64,000 bases of DNA from Dyella sp. C9 (GTDB lineage Bacteria > Pseudomonadota > Gammaproteobacteria > Xanthomonadales > Rhodanobacteraceae): the NCBI RefSeq assembly GCF_003332825.1, contig NZ_QIRF01000002.1, positions 248,001-312,000 of the forward strand, written 5' to 3'. Shown one piece after another: positions 7,060 through 19,855 of this stretch. Within the stretch, counting starts at the first letter, position 1. Each line of letters starts with the position of its first letter. The notes beneath the pieces were generated by a model, which saw only the letters and a program-made list of their open reading frames with translations, was not told the DNA's origin and did no database searches. The translations under genes and the position numbers were made by a program.

Positions 7060-9555
7060 GTGACGCCCAAGCCGACTTCGCGCCACCTGCCCCCGCGCCG
7101 CCTGCTGGCGGTCGCTGCCGCACTTGCCCTGTTCGGCGGCCCGGTTGAAGCCCAGTCGGCCAGCGACCAGTTGAACACGGAGGCGCTGCCGCCGACGGCC
7201 TCTGGCCCCTCGAACCCATCGAACCCGACCAACAACACGCGGCCGCCGACACCCTACTGCCCGCTGGGCTCGTACCGCTGTGCGCCCAGGCCGATGAACT
7301 ACTCGATGTGTCGGCCGAACGCGATGCTGGACTTCTACGACCCGACCATGAGCAAGGACAGCTCGGTCCGCGAGACGTCCAACACCTATGTAGTCGCCGA
7401 GCGCGTGGACAGCTCCAACCAGAGCGTCTACCACCTGGAAGGCAACGTGAAGATCGACCGTGCCGACCAGCGCATGCAGGCGGAAGTGGGCGACTACAAC
7501 GACGACACCACCGACTACGACGTGCGCGGCAACGTGCGCTACCAGGAAGTCGGGCAGCTGGTCTCCGCCGACCATATGCGCGGCAACCAGGACGCCAGTA
7601 CCGGCATCGCCGACAACGTCGCGTACCAGATGCTCACCAACCGGGGCAACGGTGTCGCCACGCAAGGCCAGATGCTGGACGACCAGCGCAGCCGTTACTT
7701 CAACGCCACCTACTCCACCTGCGATGTGGGCAACCACGTGTGGGAGATCCATGCCAAGGACATCCGCATGGACAAGGAGACCGGCGAGGGCGTGGCCAAG
7801 GACGCCACGATGTACCTCTACAACGTGCCGTTCTTCTGGCTGCCGACCTTCACCTTCCCGATCAACGACGATCGCAAGACCGGCTTCCTCACGCCGTCGG
7901 TCGGCAACTCCAGCGTATCGGGCTTCATCGTCAGCGCGCCGTACTACCTGAACCTGGCGCCCAACTATGACGCCACGCTGGATCCGCGCATCTACAGCGA
8001 CCGTGGCGTGATGCTGGCCAGCGAGTTCCGCTATGTCGTGCCCAACAGCACCGGCCAGGTGAACTTCGAATTCCTGCCGAACGACCACGGCACCAGCGAC
8101 CCGGACAGCACTGAGGACACCGACGGCAAGGACCGTTACCTGTTCAAGCTCAACGACCGCACGACCATCTACGGCCCATGGGTGTTCAACACCTCGATTA
8201 ATCTCGCCTCAGACCGCAATTATCTGCGTGACTTCGGCAACGATCTTTACACCGCTTCGATCGGACAGCTCAGTTCCAGCGCCTACATCCAGGCCGGCGG
8301 CAAGTGGGGCAAGGCGTATTGGTACACGGCGTTCGGCGCCGATTACTATCAAAACGTCGACCCCTCGCTGCCCGACACCGTGGTGCAGTACAAGCGCTGG
8401 CCGCGCGCGCTGTTCAACGTGAGCTACCCGATCAACAGCTGGCTGGAGGTGGGCTCGAACGATGAAGCCGTGGCCTTCCGCAAGGAAAACGTGGTCGAAG
8501 GCAACCGCCTGGACCTCTATCCGTACATTTCGGCGGACTTCGAGGGCGCCGCCTGGTTCGTGCGTCCCAAGGTGGCATATCGCTACACCGCCTATGACCT
8601 GATCGACAATTACCAGCAATACGGCTACCAGGGCCTGCTGGCTAGTGGCCAGACCTCGCCATTCACCAGCAACTCGCCGAGCCGCTCGCTGCCGGTGGTC
8701 GACGTGGACAGCGGCCTGATCTTCGACCGCAGCACCTCGCTGTTCGGCACCTCGTACACGCAGACGCTCGAACCGCGCCTGTATTACCTGTATGTGCCCT
8801 ACCGCAACCAGAACGACCTGCCGCTGTTCGACACCAACCTGATGTCGTTCGACACCTGGCAGCTGTTCACCACCAACACCTATTCCGGTGCTGACCGCCA
8901 GATCAACGCCAACAACCTGAGCGCGATGTTGACCACCCGCCTGCTGGACGACAACGGCGTGGAGCGCTTCACCGCCAGCCTGGGCCAGATCCGCTACTTC
9001 AACCAGCAGATGGTGCAGGTTCCCAACAGCAACAACACCGTGCCAGCGCCGACCGACTGGTCCGGCTCGGACTACGCGCTGGACATGACCACCCAGCTGA
9101 ACGACGACTGGCGCCTCACCACTCAGTACCAGTGGAACCCCAACACCAAGCTGACCGATCTCGGGGCGATCTCGATCCAGAAGCGCTTCTTCGGCGACGG
9201 CATCATCAATTTCTCCTACCGTTACCGCCGCACCCCGGGCAGCACCACGGCCTTGCTGAACCAATACGACACTTCGGTGGTCTACCCGATCTCTGACCGC
9301 TGGCGCCTGATCGGCCGCTGGGCCTATTCGGTGCTCGACAAGAAGACCGTGGAGGCCCTGGCGGGCGTGGAGTACGACAGCTGCTGCGTGGCGCTGCGCC
9401 TGGTCGGGCGGCACTACGTGAACACCTACGACTACACCACCCAGCTGGGCTCGGCCAACACCGCCGTGATGCTCGAGGTCGAGTTCAAGGGCATGGGCGG
9501 GTTCAGCGGTCAGTCGGAAAACGCCATCCGCAATGGTATTCTTGGATTTCAATAA
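7060..9555 (+). CDS. lptD: LPS-assembly outer-membrane protein LptD
   Basis: LptD with the lipoprotein LptE inserts lipopolysaccharide into the outer leaflet of the outer membrane. The 831-residue protein starts with a signal peptide of about 31 residues ending VEAQ, then a beta-jellyroll (OstA) domain that receives LPS from LptA, then a large C-terminal beta-barrel. Cysteines in the N-terminal part and the adjacent Cys-Cys pair near the C-terminus (DSCCVALR) are the ones used for inter-domain disulfides in E. coli. The GTG start at 7060 has no obvious ribosome site. It begins the run lptD-surA-pdxA-rsmA-apaG-apaH, the same order as in E. coli. Confidence 0.95.
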   Translation: MTPKPTSRHLPPRRLLAVAAALALFGGPVEAQSASDQLNTEALPPTASGPSNPSNPTNNTRPPTPYCPLGSYRCAPRPMNYSMCRPNAMLDFYDPTMSKDSSVRETSNTYVVAERVDSSNQSVYHLEGNVKIDRADQRMQAEVGDYNDDTTDYDVRGNVRYQEVGQLVSADHMRGNQDASTGIADNVAYQMLTNRGNGVATQGQMLDDQRSRYFNATYSTCDVGNHVWEIHAKDIRMDKETGEGVAKDATMYLYNVPFFWLPTFTFPINDDRKTGFLTPSVGNSSVSGFIVSAPYYLNLAPNYDATLDPRIYSDRGVMLASEFRYVVPNSTGQVNFEFLPNDHGTSDPDSTEDTDGKDRYLFKLNDRTTIYGPWVFNTSINLASDRNYLRDFGNDLYTASIGQLSSSAYIQAGGKWGKAYWYTAFGADYYQNVDPSLPDTVVQYKRWPRALFNVSYPINSWLEVGSNDEAVAFRKENVVEGNRLDLYPYISADFEGAAWFVRPKVAYRYTAYDLIDNYQQYGYQGLLASGQTSPFTSNSPSRSLPVVDVDSGLIFDRSTSLFGTSYTQTLEPRLYYLYVPYRNQNDLPLFDTNLMSFDTWQLFTTNTYSGADRQINANNLSAMLTTRLLDDNGVERFTASLGQIRYFNQQMVQVPNSNNTVPAPTDWSGSDYALDMTTQLNDDWRLTTQYQWNPNTKLTDLGAISIQKRFFGDGIINFSYRYRRTPGSTTALLNQYDTSVVYPISDRWRLIGRWAYSVLDKKTVEALAGVEYDSCCVALRLVGRHYVNTYDYTTQLGSANTAVMLEVEFKGMGGFSGQSENAIRNGILGFQ

Positions 9556-9593
9556 CTTCCCTGTCGCCCTTGGCGATTCAAGGCCCCTGTCTG

Positions 9594-10943
9594 ATGAAGC
9601 AGCCTTTTTCCCTGTTCCTGCTCGCGATTGCCGCAGCGACCGCCCTTCCCACCCATGCCCAGCTGCTGTCTCCCGCGGCCCAGGGGAATCAGTCGCTTGA
9701 CCGCATCGTGGCGGTGGTGGACGAGGGGGTGATCCTGCAGAGCGAACTGGACGACGCCGTGCGCTCGGTCCAGCAGCAGTACGCCAGCAACCCCGGCCAG
9801 CTGCCGCCCCTGGACGTGCTGCGCCGCCAGGTGCTGGACCGCCTGATCCTGATGAAGCTGCAGGTGCAGCGTGCCGATGACCAAGGTATCCGCGTTTCCG
9901 ACGCCGACGTCGACCAGGCCGTGAATGCGGTTGCCCAGCAGAACCACATGACCCCGGACCAGCTGCGCGCCGCCGTGGAACAGAGCGGTTCGAGCTTTGT
10001 CGCGTTCCGCCGCCAGCTGTCCGACCAGTTGGTGGTGCAGCGCCTGCACGACAGCGTGGTGCACGATCAGGTCACCATTACTGACAGCGAAATCAACAAC
10101 ATGCTGAACAGCCCGTCCTACAAGGCGGGTGAGGTGCACCTGGCCCACATCCAGATCAGTCTGCCCAGCGGCGCCAACGCCGGCGACATCAAGGCGGCCC
10201 AGGACAAGGCCACCCAGGCCATGGACGCCATCAAGGGCGGCATGGACTTCCACGCCGCAGCCATTCGCTACTCCGACGCCCAGGACGCCCTGGACGGCGG
10301 CGACCTGGGCTGGCGCCGCATGGACGAGATCCCCCCGGCCTTCGCCGATGCGGTGGGCGGCATGAAGCCGGGCGACGTCACCCCGGCGATGCGCGGTCCC
10401 ACCGGCTTCCACATCCTCAAGCTGATCGAGCAGCGCGCGCCGAGCCGCCAGGTGGTGCAGGAATTCCATGCCCGCCAGATCCTGATCCGGCCGAGCGAGC
10501 TGTTGACGCAGGAGCAGGCCCACCAGAAGGCCGAGGACCTGTACAACCGCATCGTTAACAAGCATGAGGACTTTGCCGCCCTGGCCAAGGAAAACTCCAA
10601 GGACGACACCACCGCCAACAACGGTGGCGACATGGGCTGGTTCCAGCAGAACGACTGGGGCACCACCATCTCCCAGCATCTGGCCGAGCTGAAGGACGAC
10701 CAGGTCTCACAGCCGTTCCAGAGCGAGGTGGGCTGGCACATCCTGCAACGCCTTGGCACCCGCCAGAGCGACCGCACGGATGAAATGGAGCGCAACCAGG
10801 CCCGCCAGGCCATCGGCAACCGCAAGGCCGAGCAGGCATACGAGGACTACCTGCGCGAAATGCGCTCCAGCGCCTATGTGAACATCCTGGTGCCTGAGCT
10901 GCGCGATCCCAACGAGCAGCAGCAGGGCAACAAGTCCTCCTGA
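9594..10943 (+). CDS. surA: Periplasmic chaperone/peptidyl-prolyl isomerase SurA
   Basis: SurA escorts unfolded outer-membrane proteins, including LptD, through the periplasm to the BAM complex. The 449-residue protein has a signal peptide cleaved near THA-QL (residue 22), an N-terminal chaperone domain (SurA_N), and two parvulin PPIase domains at about residues 165-265 and 280-380. The ATG at 9594 was preferred over a TTG at 9570 because it begins the signal peptide directly. It follows lptD by 38 bp and is most likely cotranscribed with it, coupling the chaperone to its client. Confidence 0.95.
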   Translation: MKQPFSLFLLAIAAATALPTHAQLLSPAAQGNQSLDRIVAVVDEGVILQSELDDAVRSVQQQYASNPGQLPPLDVLRRQVLDRLILMKLQVQRADDQGIRVSDADVDQAVNAVAQQNHMTPDQLRAAVEQSGSSFVAFRRQLSDQLVVQRLHDSVVHDQVTITDSEINNMLNSPSYKAGEVHLAHIQISLPSGANAGDIKAAQDKATQAMDAIKGGMDFHAAAIRYSDAQDALDGGDLGWRRMDEIPPAFADAVGGMKPGDVTPAMRGPTGFHILKLIEQRAPSRQVVQEFHARQILIRPSELLTQEQAHQKAEDLYNRIVNKHEDFAALAKENSKDDTTANNGGDMGWFQQNDWGTTISQHLAELKDDQVSQPFQSEVGWHILQRLGTRQSDRTDEMERNQARQAIGNRKAEQAYEDYLREMRSSAYVNILVPELRDPNEQQQGNKSS

Positions 10944-10949
10944 GGCCGC

Positions 10950-11960
10950 GTGAACGCCCACGCCCTACCCCGTCTGGCTGTCACCGCAGGTGAGCCGGCG
11001 GGGATCGGCCCCGAGTTGCTGATCCGATTGGCCGCCAGTCCCCTGGCGGCCAATTTCATTGCGCTGACCGATCGCGACCTGTTGCAACGCGCCGCCCGTC
11101 GCTGTGGCCAGCCAATCGAGCTGATCGACGATGACGGCCGCCCGCTGATGCAGCGTGCGCCCGGCCAATTGCGGATCCACCATATCCCGCTGGCCGTGCC
11201 GGAGCAGCCTGGCCAACCTGACCCCCGCAACGCGGGGCACGTACTGGCAACCCTGGCCGAGGCCGCCGACGGCTGCCTGGCCGGCCGCTATGACGCGGTG
11301 GTCACCGCCCCGTTGCAGAAGGCCTCGATCAACGAAGCCGGCATCCCCTTCAGCGGCCACACCGAGTTCTTCGCCGAGCGGGCCCGTGCCGACGTGGTGA
11401 TGATGCTGGCCAGCCCGGAACTGCGGGTGGCGCTGGCCACCACCCACCTACCGCTCTCGGCCGTACCCGCCGCCATCCAGCGCGAGAGCCTCGAACGCGT
11501 GCTGCGCATCGTCCACGACGAACTGCGCGCCAAGTTCGGCCTGGCCCGGCCCCGCATTGCCGTGCTCGGGCTCAACCCGCACGCCGGCGAGGGCGGCCAC
11601 CTCGGCCGCGAAGAGCTCGACACCATCATTCCGCTGCTCGACACGCTGCGCGCCGAGGGCATGCAGCTGCTGGGCCCGCTACCTGCCGACACCGCCTTCG
11701 TGCCCGGCCAGCGCGAGCGCTACGACGCCGTGCTCGCCATGTACCACGACCAGGCCCTGCCCGTGCTCAAGAGCGAGGCCTTCGACCGCACCGTCAACCT
11801 CACCCTGGGCCTGCCCTTCATCCGCACCTCGGTCGATCATGGCACTGCGCTGGATCTGGCCGGGACCGGCCGCGGCGATCCGTCCAGTCTGCTCGCCGCG
11901 GCCCGCATGGCGCTTGACCTGATCGGTCGCCGTGCGCTCGCAGGACCCGGCGCCGCCTGA
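10950..11960 (+). CDS. pdxA: 4-hydroxythreonine-4-phosphate dehydrogenase
   Basis: PdxA is an NAD-dependent, metal-binding dehydrogenase of the DXP-dependent vitamin B6 pathway. The 336-residue protein shows [12 protein letters not shown] at the N-terminus, SGHTEFFAE, the metal-site motif [12 protein letters not shown], and [11 protein letters not shown] with its conserved histidine. The start is a GTG six bases after the surA stop, so translation is probably coupled. The surA-pdxA-rsmA order is conserved in Gammaproteobacteria. No anomalies were seen. Confidence 0.94.
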   Translation: MNAHALPRLAVTAGEPAGIGPELLIRLAASPLAANFIALTDRDLLQRAARRCGQPIELIDDDGRPLMQRAPGQLRIHHIPLAVPEQPGQPDPRNAGHVLATLAEAADGCLAGRYDAVVTAPLQKASINEAGIPFSGHTEFFAERARADVVMMLASPELRVALATTHLPLSAVPAAIQRESLERVLRIVHDELRAKFGLARPRIAVLGLNPHAGEGGHLGREELDTIIPLLDTLRAEGMQLLGPLPADTAFVPGQRERYDAVLAMYHDQALPVLKSEAFDRTVNLTLGLPFIRTSVDHGTALDLAGTGRGDPSSLLAAARMALDLIGRRALAGPGAA

Positions 11961-12006
11961 TGGCGCGCCCCTTCACGCATCCACTCTCTTTTGCCGTGTC
12001 TACACC

Positions 12007-12792
12007 ATGACTGCCCGCCCCAAGAAAAGCTTCGGCCAGCACTTCCTGCATGAAAAGCGCTACATCGAGCGCATCGTCAGCGCGATTTCACCGCGCCCGG
12101 ACGATTTCGTGGTCGAGATCGGTCCCGGCGAGGGAGCACTGACCCTGCCGCTGCTCGCTGCGGCCGGCAAGCTCACCGCGATCGAGCTGGACACCGACCT
12201 GATCCCGGGCCTGCAAGCCCGGGCGGCCAGCGTCGGAGAGCTCAGCATCATCCACTCCGATGTGCTCAAGGTGGACTTCACCGCACTGGCTCATCGTCAC
12301 GGCGTGGAGCGCCTGCGCATCGCGGGCAACCTGCCGTACTACATCTCCAGTCCCATCCTGTTTCATTGCGTCGAGCATGCCCACGCAATCCAGGACATGC
12401 ACTTCATGCTGCAGAAGGAAGTGGTCGACCGCATGGCGGCCGAACCCGGCAGCAAGGTGTATGGACGGCTGTCGGTGATGCTGCAACTGGCCTGCCGTGT
12501 GGAGCCCCTGTTCGTGGTGCCGCCCGGTGCCTTCCGTCCGCCGCCGAAGGTGGATTCGGCCGTGGTGCGCCTGGTTCCGCTGGGGCCGGAACAGTTGCCG
12601 AAGGCTGATCCGGATCGCATCCACACCATCGTGAAGGCCGCCTTCGCGCAGCGCCGCAAGACGCTGGGCAATGCACTGAAACACGTGATGAGCACCGAGG
12701 CGATCCTCGCTGCCGACGTGGATCCCAAGGCACGCGCCGAAACACTCTCGCCCCAGGACTACGTGCGTCTCGCCAGCGTCACCGCCGAGTGA
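12007..12792 (+). CDS. rsmA: 16S rRNA (adenine1518/1519-N6)-dimethyltransferase
   Basis: RsmA (KsgA) dimethylates two adjacent adenines in helix 45 of 16S rRNA late in small-subunit assembly. The 261-residue protein begins KKSFGQHFL and contains the SAM-binding motif EIGPGEGALT and the catalytic NLPYYIS motif. The ATG at 12007 was chosen because homologues start just before KKSFGQ; the frame extends back to 11932 but that segment resembles nothing. It lies 46 bp after pdxA. Confidence 0.95.
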   Translation: MTARPKKSFGQHFLHEKRYIERIVSAISPRPDDFVVEIGPGEGALTLPLLAAAGKLTAIELDTDLIPGLQARAASVGELSIIHSDVLKVDFTALAHRHGVERLRIAGNLPYYISSPILFHCVEHAHAIQDMHFMLQKEVVDRMAAEPGSKVYGRLSVMLQLACRVEPLFVVPPGAFRPPPKVDSAVVRLVPLGPEQLPKADPDRIHTIVKAAFAQRRKTLGNALKHVMSTEAILAADVDPKARAETLSPQDYVRLASVTAE

Positions 12793-12870
12793 CGCGTCAG
12801 CGGCGTTTTCGCGGCCGGGCTTGATTCAGGACATGGCACGCAAGCTTCCCCCATGCGGCGCGACAACCCG

Positions 12871-12882
12871 TACAATCGGGGC
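12871..12882 (+). promoter_or_regulatory. TACAAT box placed for a leaderless apaG mRNA
   Basis: TACAAT at 12871-12876 is followed by exactly six bases and the apaG ATG at 12883. Transcription would start at or within a base of the ATG. No convincing -35 element and no Shine-Dalgarno is visible. The same spacing occurs before dusB, uup and the NtrC-type regulator. Confidence 0.5.
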
Positions 12883-13266
12883 ATGAACGAAAGATCTTCC
12901 TACACGATCGACGTGCAGGTCGAACCCCGCTTTGTCCCCGACCAATCCCGTCCCGGCGACAACCGCTACGTTTTCGCCTACACGATCACCCTGCATAACG
13001 CAGGAGATGTTCCCGCACGCCTGCTGACCCGCCATTGGATCATCACCGACGCCAACGGCAAGGTGGAGGAAGTGACTGGCGAAGGCGTCGTCGGTGAGCA
13101 GCCGTGGATCCGTCCCGGCGATGAATACGAATACACCTCCGGTGCGGTACTGGAGACCTCGGTGGGCGTGATGCAGGGCAGCTACCAGATGCTGGCCGAC
13201 GACGGCACCCACTTCGAGGCGCCGATTCCGCCCTTCACGCTATCCATTCCGCGTACGCTGCACTGA
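12883..13266 (+). CDS. apaG: ApaG domain protein
   Basis: ApaG is a small (127-residue) fibronectin-III-like beta-sandwich protein usually encoded beside apaH. It was first linked to cobalt/magnesium resistance in enterics; its molecular job remains uncertain. The sequence covers the whole domain, including [10 protein letters not shown] and the GVVGEQP and [10 protein letters not shown] loops. The ATG at 12883 starts at the normal family position; an in-frame ATG at 12853 would add residues with no counterpart. The stop codon overlaps the apaH start by one base (TGATG), so the two are coupled. It may also be read from its own TACAAT promoter. Confidence 0.93.
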   Translation: MNERSSYTIDVQVEPRFVPDQSRPGDNRYVFAYTITLHNAGDVPARLLTRHWIITDANGKVEEVTGEGVVGEQPWIRPGDEYEYTSGAVLETSVGVMQGSYQMLADDGTHFEAPIPPFTLSIPRTLH

Positions 13267-14114
13267 TGGCTACGTATGCAATCGGCGATGTGCAGGGCTG
13301 CCATCCCGAACTCCAACGCCTGCTCGACAAGCTCCGCTTCGATCCCGCCAGCGACCGCCTGTGGTTCTGTGGCGACCTGGTCAATCGCGGCGGCAAGTCG
13401 CTCGATACGCTGCGCCTGATCCACAGCCTGCGTGAGTACTCGATCGTCACCCTCGGCAACCACGACCTGAGCCTGCTGGCGATCGCCCAGCGGCGGCCGG
13501 AAGCACAGTCCAAGGTGAACCCCGAGCTGCGCGAAGTACTGTTCGCGGACGACGCGCCGGTACTGCTCGAATGGTTGCGCTCGCAGAAGCTGCTACACCA
13601 CGACGAGCAGCTCAACTGGACCATGGTGCATGCCGGCCTGGCCCCCTCGTGGACGCTGCGCCAGGCCCAGCGCTCGGCGCAGGAGATCGAGCGCGAACTG
13701 GGCAGTCCGCGGCACCCGCGCCTGCTGAAGAACCTGTTCGGCAACCGCCCGGCCGCATGGAACAGCCGGCTGCAGGGCATCGAGCGCATGCGCGCCTCGA
13801 TCAACACGCTGACGCGCATGCGCTACTGCGACGTGCAGGGCCGCATCGATTTCGAGAGCAAGGGCATCCCCGGCACGCAGAAGCCGGGCATGTACCCCTG
13901 GTTCGAAGTGCCCGGCATGCGTCGGCGCGAAACGCGCATCGTATGCGGCCACTGGTCGGCCCTGGGCCGTTTCGCCGGCATGGGCGTGTACGCCATCGAC
14001 ACCGGTTGCGTGTGGGGCGGCCAGCTCACCGCGCTGCGCCTGGACTGCGAAGAGCCGCAGTACATCACGGTCGACGCAGAGCCCTACCGCAAGCGCGTAC
14101 CCGGCGGCGACTGA
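13266..14114 (+). CDS. apaH: Symmetrical bis(5'-nucleosyl)-tetraphosphatase
   Basis: ApaH splits diadenosine tetraphosphate into two ADP molecules and, in E. coli, also removes the Np4 cap from RNA. The 282-residue protein has the metallophosphatase motifs GDVQGC (residues 7-12), GDLVNRG (36-42) and GNHD (64-67), plus a later histidine-containing motif (CGHWSALG). The start overlaps the apaG stop. It is the last gene of the lptD-apaH run. It is followed by a GC-rich hairpin at 14135-14155, a partial REP element and a terminator shared with secA. Confidence 0.95.
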   Translation: MATYAIGDVQGCHPELQRLLDKLRFDPASDRLWFCGDLVNRGGKSLDTLRLIHSLREYSIVTLGNHDLSLLAIAQRRPEAQSKVNPELREVLFADDAPVLLEWLRSQKLLHHDEQLNWTMVHAGLAPSWTLRQAQRSAQEIERELGSPRHPRLLKNLFGNRPAAWNSRLQGIERMRASINTLTRMRYCDVQGRIDFESKGIPGTQKPGMYPWFEVPGMRRRETRIVCGHWSALGRFAGMGVYAIDTGCVWGGQLTALRLDCEEPQYITVDAEPYRKRVPGGD

Positions 14115-14218
14115 AGCCTCGCCCCACCTATGCGCGATCCGCTTCGCGCGGATCGTGCTCGCTTGTTTGCAGAACATGCCGGGGAGATGCCCACGCGCCG
14201 CGCGCTGACGACAACTCC

Positions 14219-14243
14219 GGTCGCGTACAGGGTGCGCCTCTAC
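14219..14243. repeat. Partial REP-like arm
   Basis: A single arm, GGTCGCGTACAGGGTGCG followed by CCTCTAC, matches the 26-base arm at 1015-1040 with a few differences. No partner arm is recognisable, so this looks like a degenerate or half copy. It lies in the convergent gap between apaH and secA. Confidence 0.6.
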
Positions 14244-14260
14244 AATGAGTAGCGACGATC

Positions 14261-14293
14261 AAAAAAAACCCCGCCAAGGCGGGGTTTTCTTTT
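14261..14293. terminator. Two-way intrinsic terminator of secA and apaH
   Basis: The stem CCCCGCC-AA-GGCGGGG (14269-14284) is flanked by eight A on the left and TTTTCTTTT on the right. It therefore works as a U-tailed terminator for minus-strand secA, and reasonably for plus-strand apaH. Confidence 0.88.
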
Positions 14294-14299
14294 GGGTGA

Positions 14300-17035
<2,736 letters not shown>

Positions 17036-17100
17036 CGATCTTCCGGATCAGGGATTCATGAGCCGCCCACCCGGGAAATCCGGGCAGGACGAAAGGATTG

Positions 17101-17129
17101 ATGATACTAGGGTCGGCGGGCTATCCCAA
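17101..17129 (-). promoter_or_regulatory. Likely sigma-70 promoter of secA
   Basis: On the minus strand TTGGGA (17124-17129) and TATCAT (17101-17106) are separated by 17 bases. The predicted transcript starts about 60 bases before the ATG. A small hairpin, CCCGG-N5-CCGGG, lies in the leader. No secM-like ORF was recognised. Confidence 0.55.
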
Positions 17130-17268
17130 ACGCTGCGGCGCCAGGTCATTTAGCCTCCTGGCACGCCCTGCCGGCATGGGCCGCCACGGCTGATCCCCCC
17201 GGATCATCGTCCCGGGCAAGGTGTGGCGGCGCGCGGCAAGCCTTTCAAGGGTGGCCTCGGCCCGCCGA

Positions 17269-18198
17269 TCAGCGGTGGTTCTTGACGAAGGCCAGCGGAT
17301 TGACCACGCGGCCCAGGTACCAGACCTCGAAGTGCACGTGCGAGCCAGTGGACCGGCCGGTGGAGCCGGCCTCGGAAATCACGTCACCCACGTGCACCCG
17401 CTGGCCCGGACGAACCTCCAGCTTGCTGTTGTGGGCGTAGCGGGTCATGTAGCCGTTGCCATGGTCGATCTCGATGACCTCGCCATAACCGCTGCGCTCG
17501 CCGGCGTAGGTGACCATGCCCTCGGCCACGGCATGCACCGGCGTGCCCTTGGGCGCGGAGATGTCCAGGCCGGTGTGATAGGCGCTATGCCCACTGAACG
17601 GATCGGGGCGACCACCGAAATACGAGGAGATGTAGCCGTCCACCGGCATCCCGGTGGGCTTGAGATTGGATTCGATCTTGGCATCCAGCAACAGGCTCTG
17701 CAGCGCCGAGAGCTGGGCCTGCTGGCTGTCGAACTGGTTGGCCAGCTGGTTGATGCTGCTGTCCAGGGTCTGCGGCAGCGCGTAGCCGCCATCGGAACCC
17801 GCTTCCACACCACCGACTGCCGGCGGCTCGTCGAAATTGAACTCGCCATCGTCCAGCTTGCCGACCTGGGTGAGGCGCTCGCCGAGCGCATTGAGCCGGG
17901 TCGATTGTGCCTGCAGTTGGCCAAGCTTCACGGCCAGGGCGTCGATGTCACGCTGGGCGTCCTTGCGCACGCCGGCCAGCTGCTGGTCCTGCACCTGCAC
18001 CTGCTCCCGCAGGCGTTTGATTTCGCTCAGCGCCCGGTCGTGCGGGCTGGCCACCACCATGGCCACGGCACCCCCGAGTCCTGCACAGCCAAGTACCGCA
18101 GCCGCCGCCAGGCCGAACAGACGCGCGCGAAGTCGCGGGTCGGCGAGATTCAGGGTTTTCGGCACCTTTTTGGTGCGGGACACAAGTATGATTTGCAT
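17269..18198 (-). CDS. Membrane-anchored M23 (LytM) peptidase-like protein
   Basis: This 309-residue protein has a short cytoplasmic start (MQIILVSRTKK), one transmembrane helix at about residues 29-50, a coiled coil (about 54-100) and a C-terminal M23 domain from about 190. The zinc-site residues are present: His and Asp in HTGLDISAPKGTPV and HxH in GSHVHFEV, so it may be an active endopeptidase rather than a LytM-type activator only. The family also contains cell-division activators. An M23 gene between secA and lpxC is a conserved arrangement, known from Pseudomonas. Its ATG overlaps a possible dciA ATG on the other strand. Confidence 0.88.
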   Translation of the reverse strand: MQIILVSRTKKVPKTLNLADPRLRARLFGLAAAAVLGCAGLGGAVAMVVASPHDRALSEIKRLREQVQVQDQQLAGVRKDAQRDIDALAVKLGQLQAQSTRLNALGERLTQVGKLDDGEFNFDEPPAVGGVEAGSDGGYALPQTLDSSINQLANQFDSQQAQLSALQSLLLDAKIESNLKPTGMPVDGYISSYFGGRPDPFSGHSAYHTGLDISAPKGTPVHAVAEGMVTYAGERSGYGEVIEIDHGNGYMTRYAHNSKLEVRPGQRVHVGDVISEAGSTGRSTGSHVHFEVWYLGRVVNPLAFVKNHR

Positions 18199-18217
18199 GT
18201 CTTTATTACGTCAGAAG

Positions 18218-18712
18218 ATGTCGGCATCCATGCAGCGCGACGCTCCACCACCCTCTCGCCGCACCGGTTCCGGACTCAAGGCCATCACCGAATTCGGCCC
18301 CATTGCCTCACTGGCCCGTAAAGCCCGTGAGCTGGAAGCGTTGGATCGCGCACTGCGCCAGACGTTACCGTCACCACTCCGCGAGCAGGTTCGCTTCGCC
18401 AACCTGCAAGACGGCCGCCTTGTATTTCTGGCTCCTTCGCCGGCCTTGGCCGCCAGGCTGCGTCTTCTCCAGACGCAAATCCTCACGACCGCACGCGCCA
18501 TTGGCACGTACGCCAGTTCAGTCACCGTGAAAGTGGCCCCCCCTTCACCGACAGAAACCGTGCCGGATCGGTCCAAACCGCTTTCGAAAGCCGCCGCCTC
18601 TCACCTGAGAGTCGCCGCGGCCTCAACCACAGACCCCGAATTGCGGGAACTGTTCCTTGAGCTGGCGTCCGTCGCCGAAGTTTCTGATTCCCGGGCCGAC
18701 GAAACCGACTGA
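18218..18712 (+). CDS. dciA: DUF721 / DciA replicative-helicase loader family protein
   Basis: DciA is the ancestral bacterial factor that loads or operates the replicative helicase DnaB in species without DnaC. The protein (about 164 residues from this start) has the DUF721 core starting around ITEFGPIASLARKARELEALD and continuing through VFLAPSPALAARLRLLQ; the C-terminus is a less conserved acidic tail. Three in-frame ATGs are possible: 18197, 18218 and 18230. I chose 18218 because a TATGAT box at 18187-18192 would put transcription start near 18199, leaving the first ATG outside the message. It is divergent from the M23 gene; the DUF721-M23-secA neighbourhood is conserved in Gammaproteobacteria. 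Confidence 0.82.
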   Translation: MSASMQRDAPPPSRRTGSGLKAITEFGPIASLARKARELEALDRALRQTLPSPLREQVRFANLQDGRLVFLAPSPALAARLRLLQTQILTTARAIGTYASSVTVKVAPPSPTETVPDRSKPLSKAAASHLRVAAASTTDPELRELFLELASVAEVSDSRADETD

Positions 18713-18861
18713 CGCCAGTCGCCTGCCCCCACCGCGGTACTTCCCCCACACCGTCCCGGAGGACGGCGCTCATGGGTTTATACCATGCCCCCACGACCCT
18801 GACAGACGCTGATGTCATCAGTACGTGAACAGCTGCCGATGGAAGGCGCGAGGTATATCAC

Positions 18862-18897
18862 AAAAAGAACGGCCGCGTCGCCAGGACGCGGCCGTTC
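18862..18897 (-). terminator. Intrinsic terminator of lpxC
   Basis: A perfect 13-bp GC-rich stem (18867-18879 with 18885-18897, five-base loop) is followed on the minus strand by TTTTTG. It lies 43 bases after the lpxC stop and marks the end of the large dcw-lpxC transcription unit. Confidence 0.9.
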
Positions 18898-18940
18898 AGT
18901 TTGTTCAGGCAGGATGCGGGCTTAGCCGACCTGGTCTATC

Positions 18941-19855
18941 TCAGATCGCCTGAGCCGGGTGGGCGTAGGAGATCGGGGCGGTGGCCGGATCGTCGGCGAA
19001 GCTGACTTCTTCCCAGGCGGTGGCGTCGGCCATCAGGGTGCGCAGCAGCTTGTTGTTGAGCTCGTGGCCCGACTTGTGCGCGTAGTAGGCGCCGATCAGG
19101 CTGTGGCCCAGCAGGTAGAGGTCGCCGATCGCGTCGAGGATCTTGTGCTTGACGAACTCGTCCTCGTAACGGAGGCCGTCTTCGTTGAGCACGCGGTAGT
19201 CGTCGAGCACCACGGCGTTGTCCATCGAGCCGCCGAGGGCCAGGTTGTGCTCGCGCAGCATCTCGATGTCGCGCATGAAGCCGAAGGTACGCGCGCGGCT
19301 CACTTCCTTCACGAACGAGGTGGTGGAGAAGTCGATCTCCGCCTTCGAGGTGCGCTTGCTGATGATCGGATGGTTGAACTCGATCGAGAAGCCGACCTTG
19401 AAGCCTTCGAACGGCTCAAAGCTGGCCCACTTATCGCCTTCCTGCACCTTGATCGGCTTCTTGATGCGGATGAAGCGCTTGGCGACGTTCTGTTCCTCGA
19501 TGCCTGCAGACTGCAGCAGGAACACGAACGGGCCCGCGCTGCCGTCCATGATCGGCACTTCGGGCGCGGAGAGGTCGACATAGGCGTTGTCGATGCCCAG
19601 GCCCGCCATCGCGGAGAGCAGATGCTCCACCGTGGAGACTCGCACGTCACCGTTCACCAGCGTGGTGGAGAGACGCGTGTCGCCGACGTTGTCGGGGCGA
19701 GCCGGAATGTCGACCGGCGGGTTGAGATCGGTACGGCGGAACACGATGCCCGTATTCGGGGCAGCGGGGCGAAGCGTCATGTACACCTTGTCGCCGGTAT
19801 GCAGACCGACGCCCGTGGCGCGAATGATGTTCTTGAGCGTACGCTGCTTGATCAT
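18941..19855 (-). CDS. lpxC: UDP-3-O-acyl-N-acetylglucosamine deacetylase
   Basis: LpxC removes the acetyl group from UDP-3-O-acyl-GlcNAc, the first committed step of lipid A synthesis. The 304-residue zinc enzyme begins [19 protein letters not shown] and has its zinc histidine at His78 (STVEHLLSA), the second histidine and aspartate in [14 protein letters not shown], and the later conserved GH. The ATG at 19855 is preceded only by a weak ACAGG. It follows ftsZ on the same strand after about 460 bp, so it probably has its own promoter in that gap. Its C-terminus lacks the degradation-type hydrophobic tail of E. coli; how the enzyme is turned over here is unknown. Confidence 0.95.
   Translation of the reverse strand: MIKQRTLKNIIRATGVGLHTGDKVYMTLRPAAPNTGIVFRRTDLNPPVDIPARPDNVGDTRLSTTLVNGDVRVSTVEHLLSAMAGLGIDNAYVDLSAPEVPIMDGSAGPFVFLLQSAGIEEQNVAKRFIRIKKPIKVQEGDKWASFEPFEGFKVGFSIEFNHPIISKRTSKAEIDFSTTSFVKEVSRARTFGFMRDIEMLREHNLALGGSMDNAVVLDDYRVLNEDGLRYEDEFVKHKILDAIGDLYLLGHSLIGAYYAHKSGHELNNKLLRTLMADATAWEEVSFADDPATAPISYAHPAQAI

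Noticed and set aside
6571..8088. msrB frame extended to 505 codons
   Set aside because: Everything upstream of 6969 is antisense to lptD and resembles no protein; the GTG at 6969 has a strong ribosome site and gives a complete MsrB.
14135..14155. Hairpin CGATCCGC-N5-GCGGATCG after apaH as a terminator
   Set aside because: No U-tract follows; the terminator at 14261-14293 explains the transcript end better.
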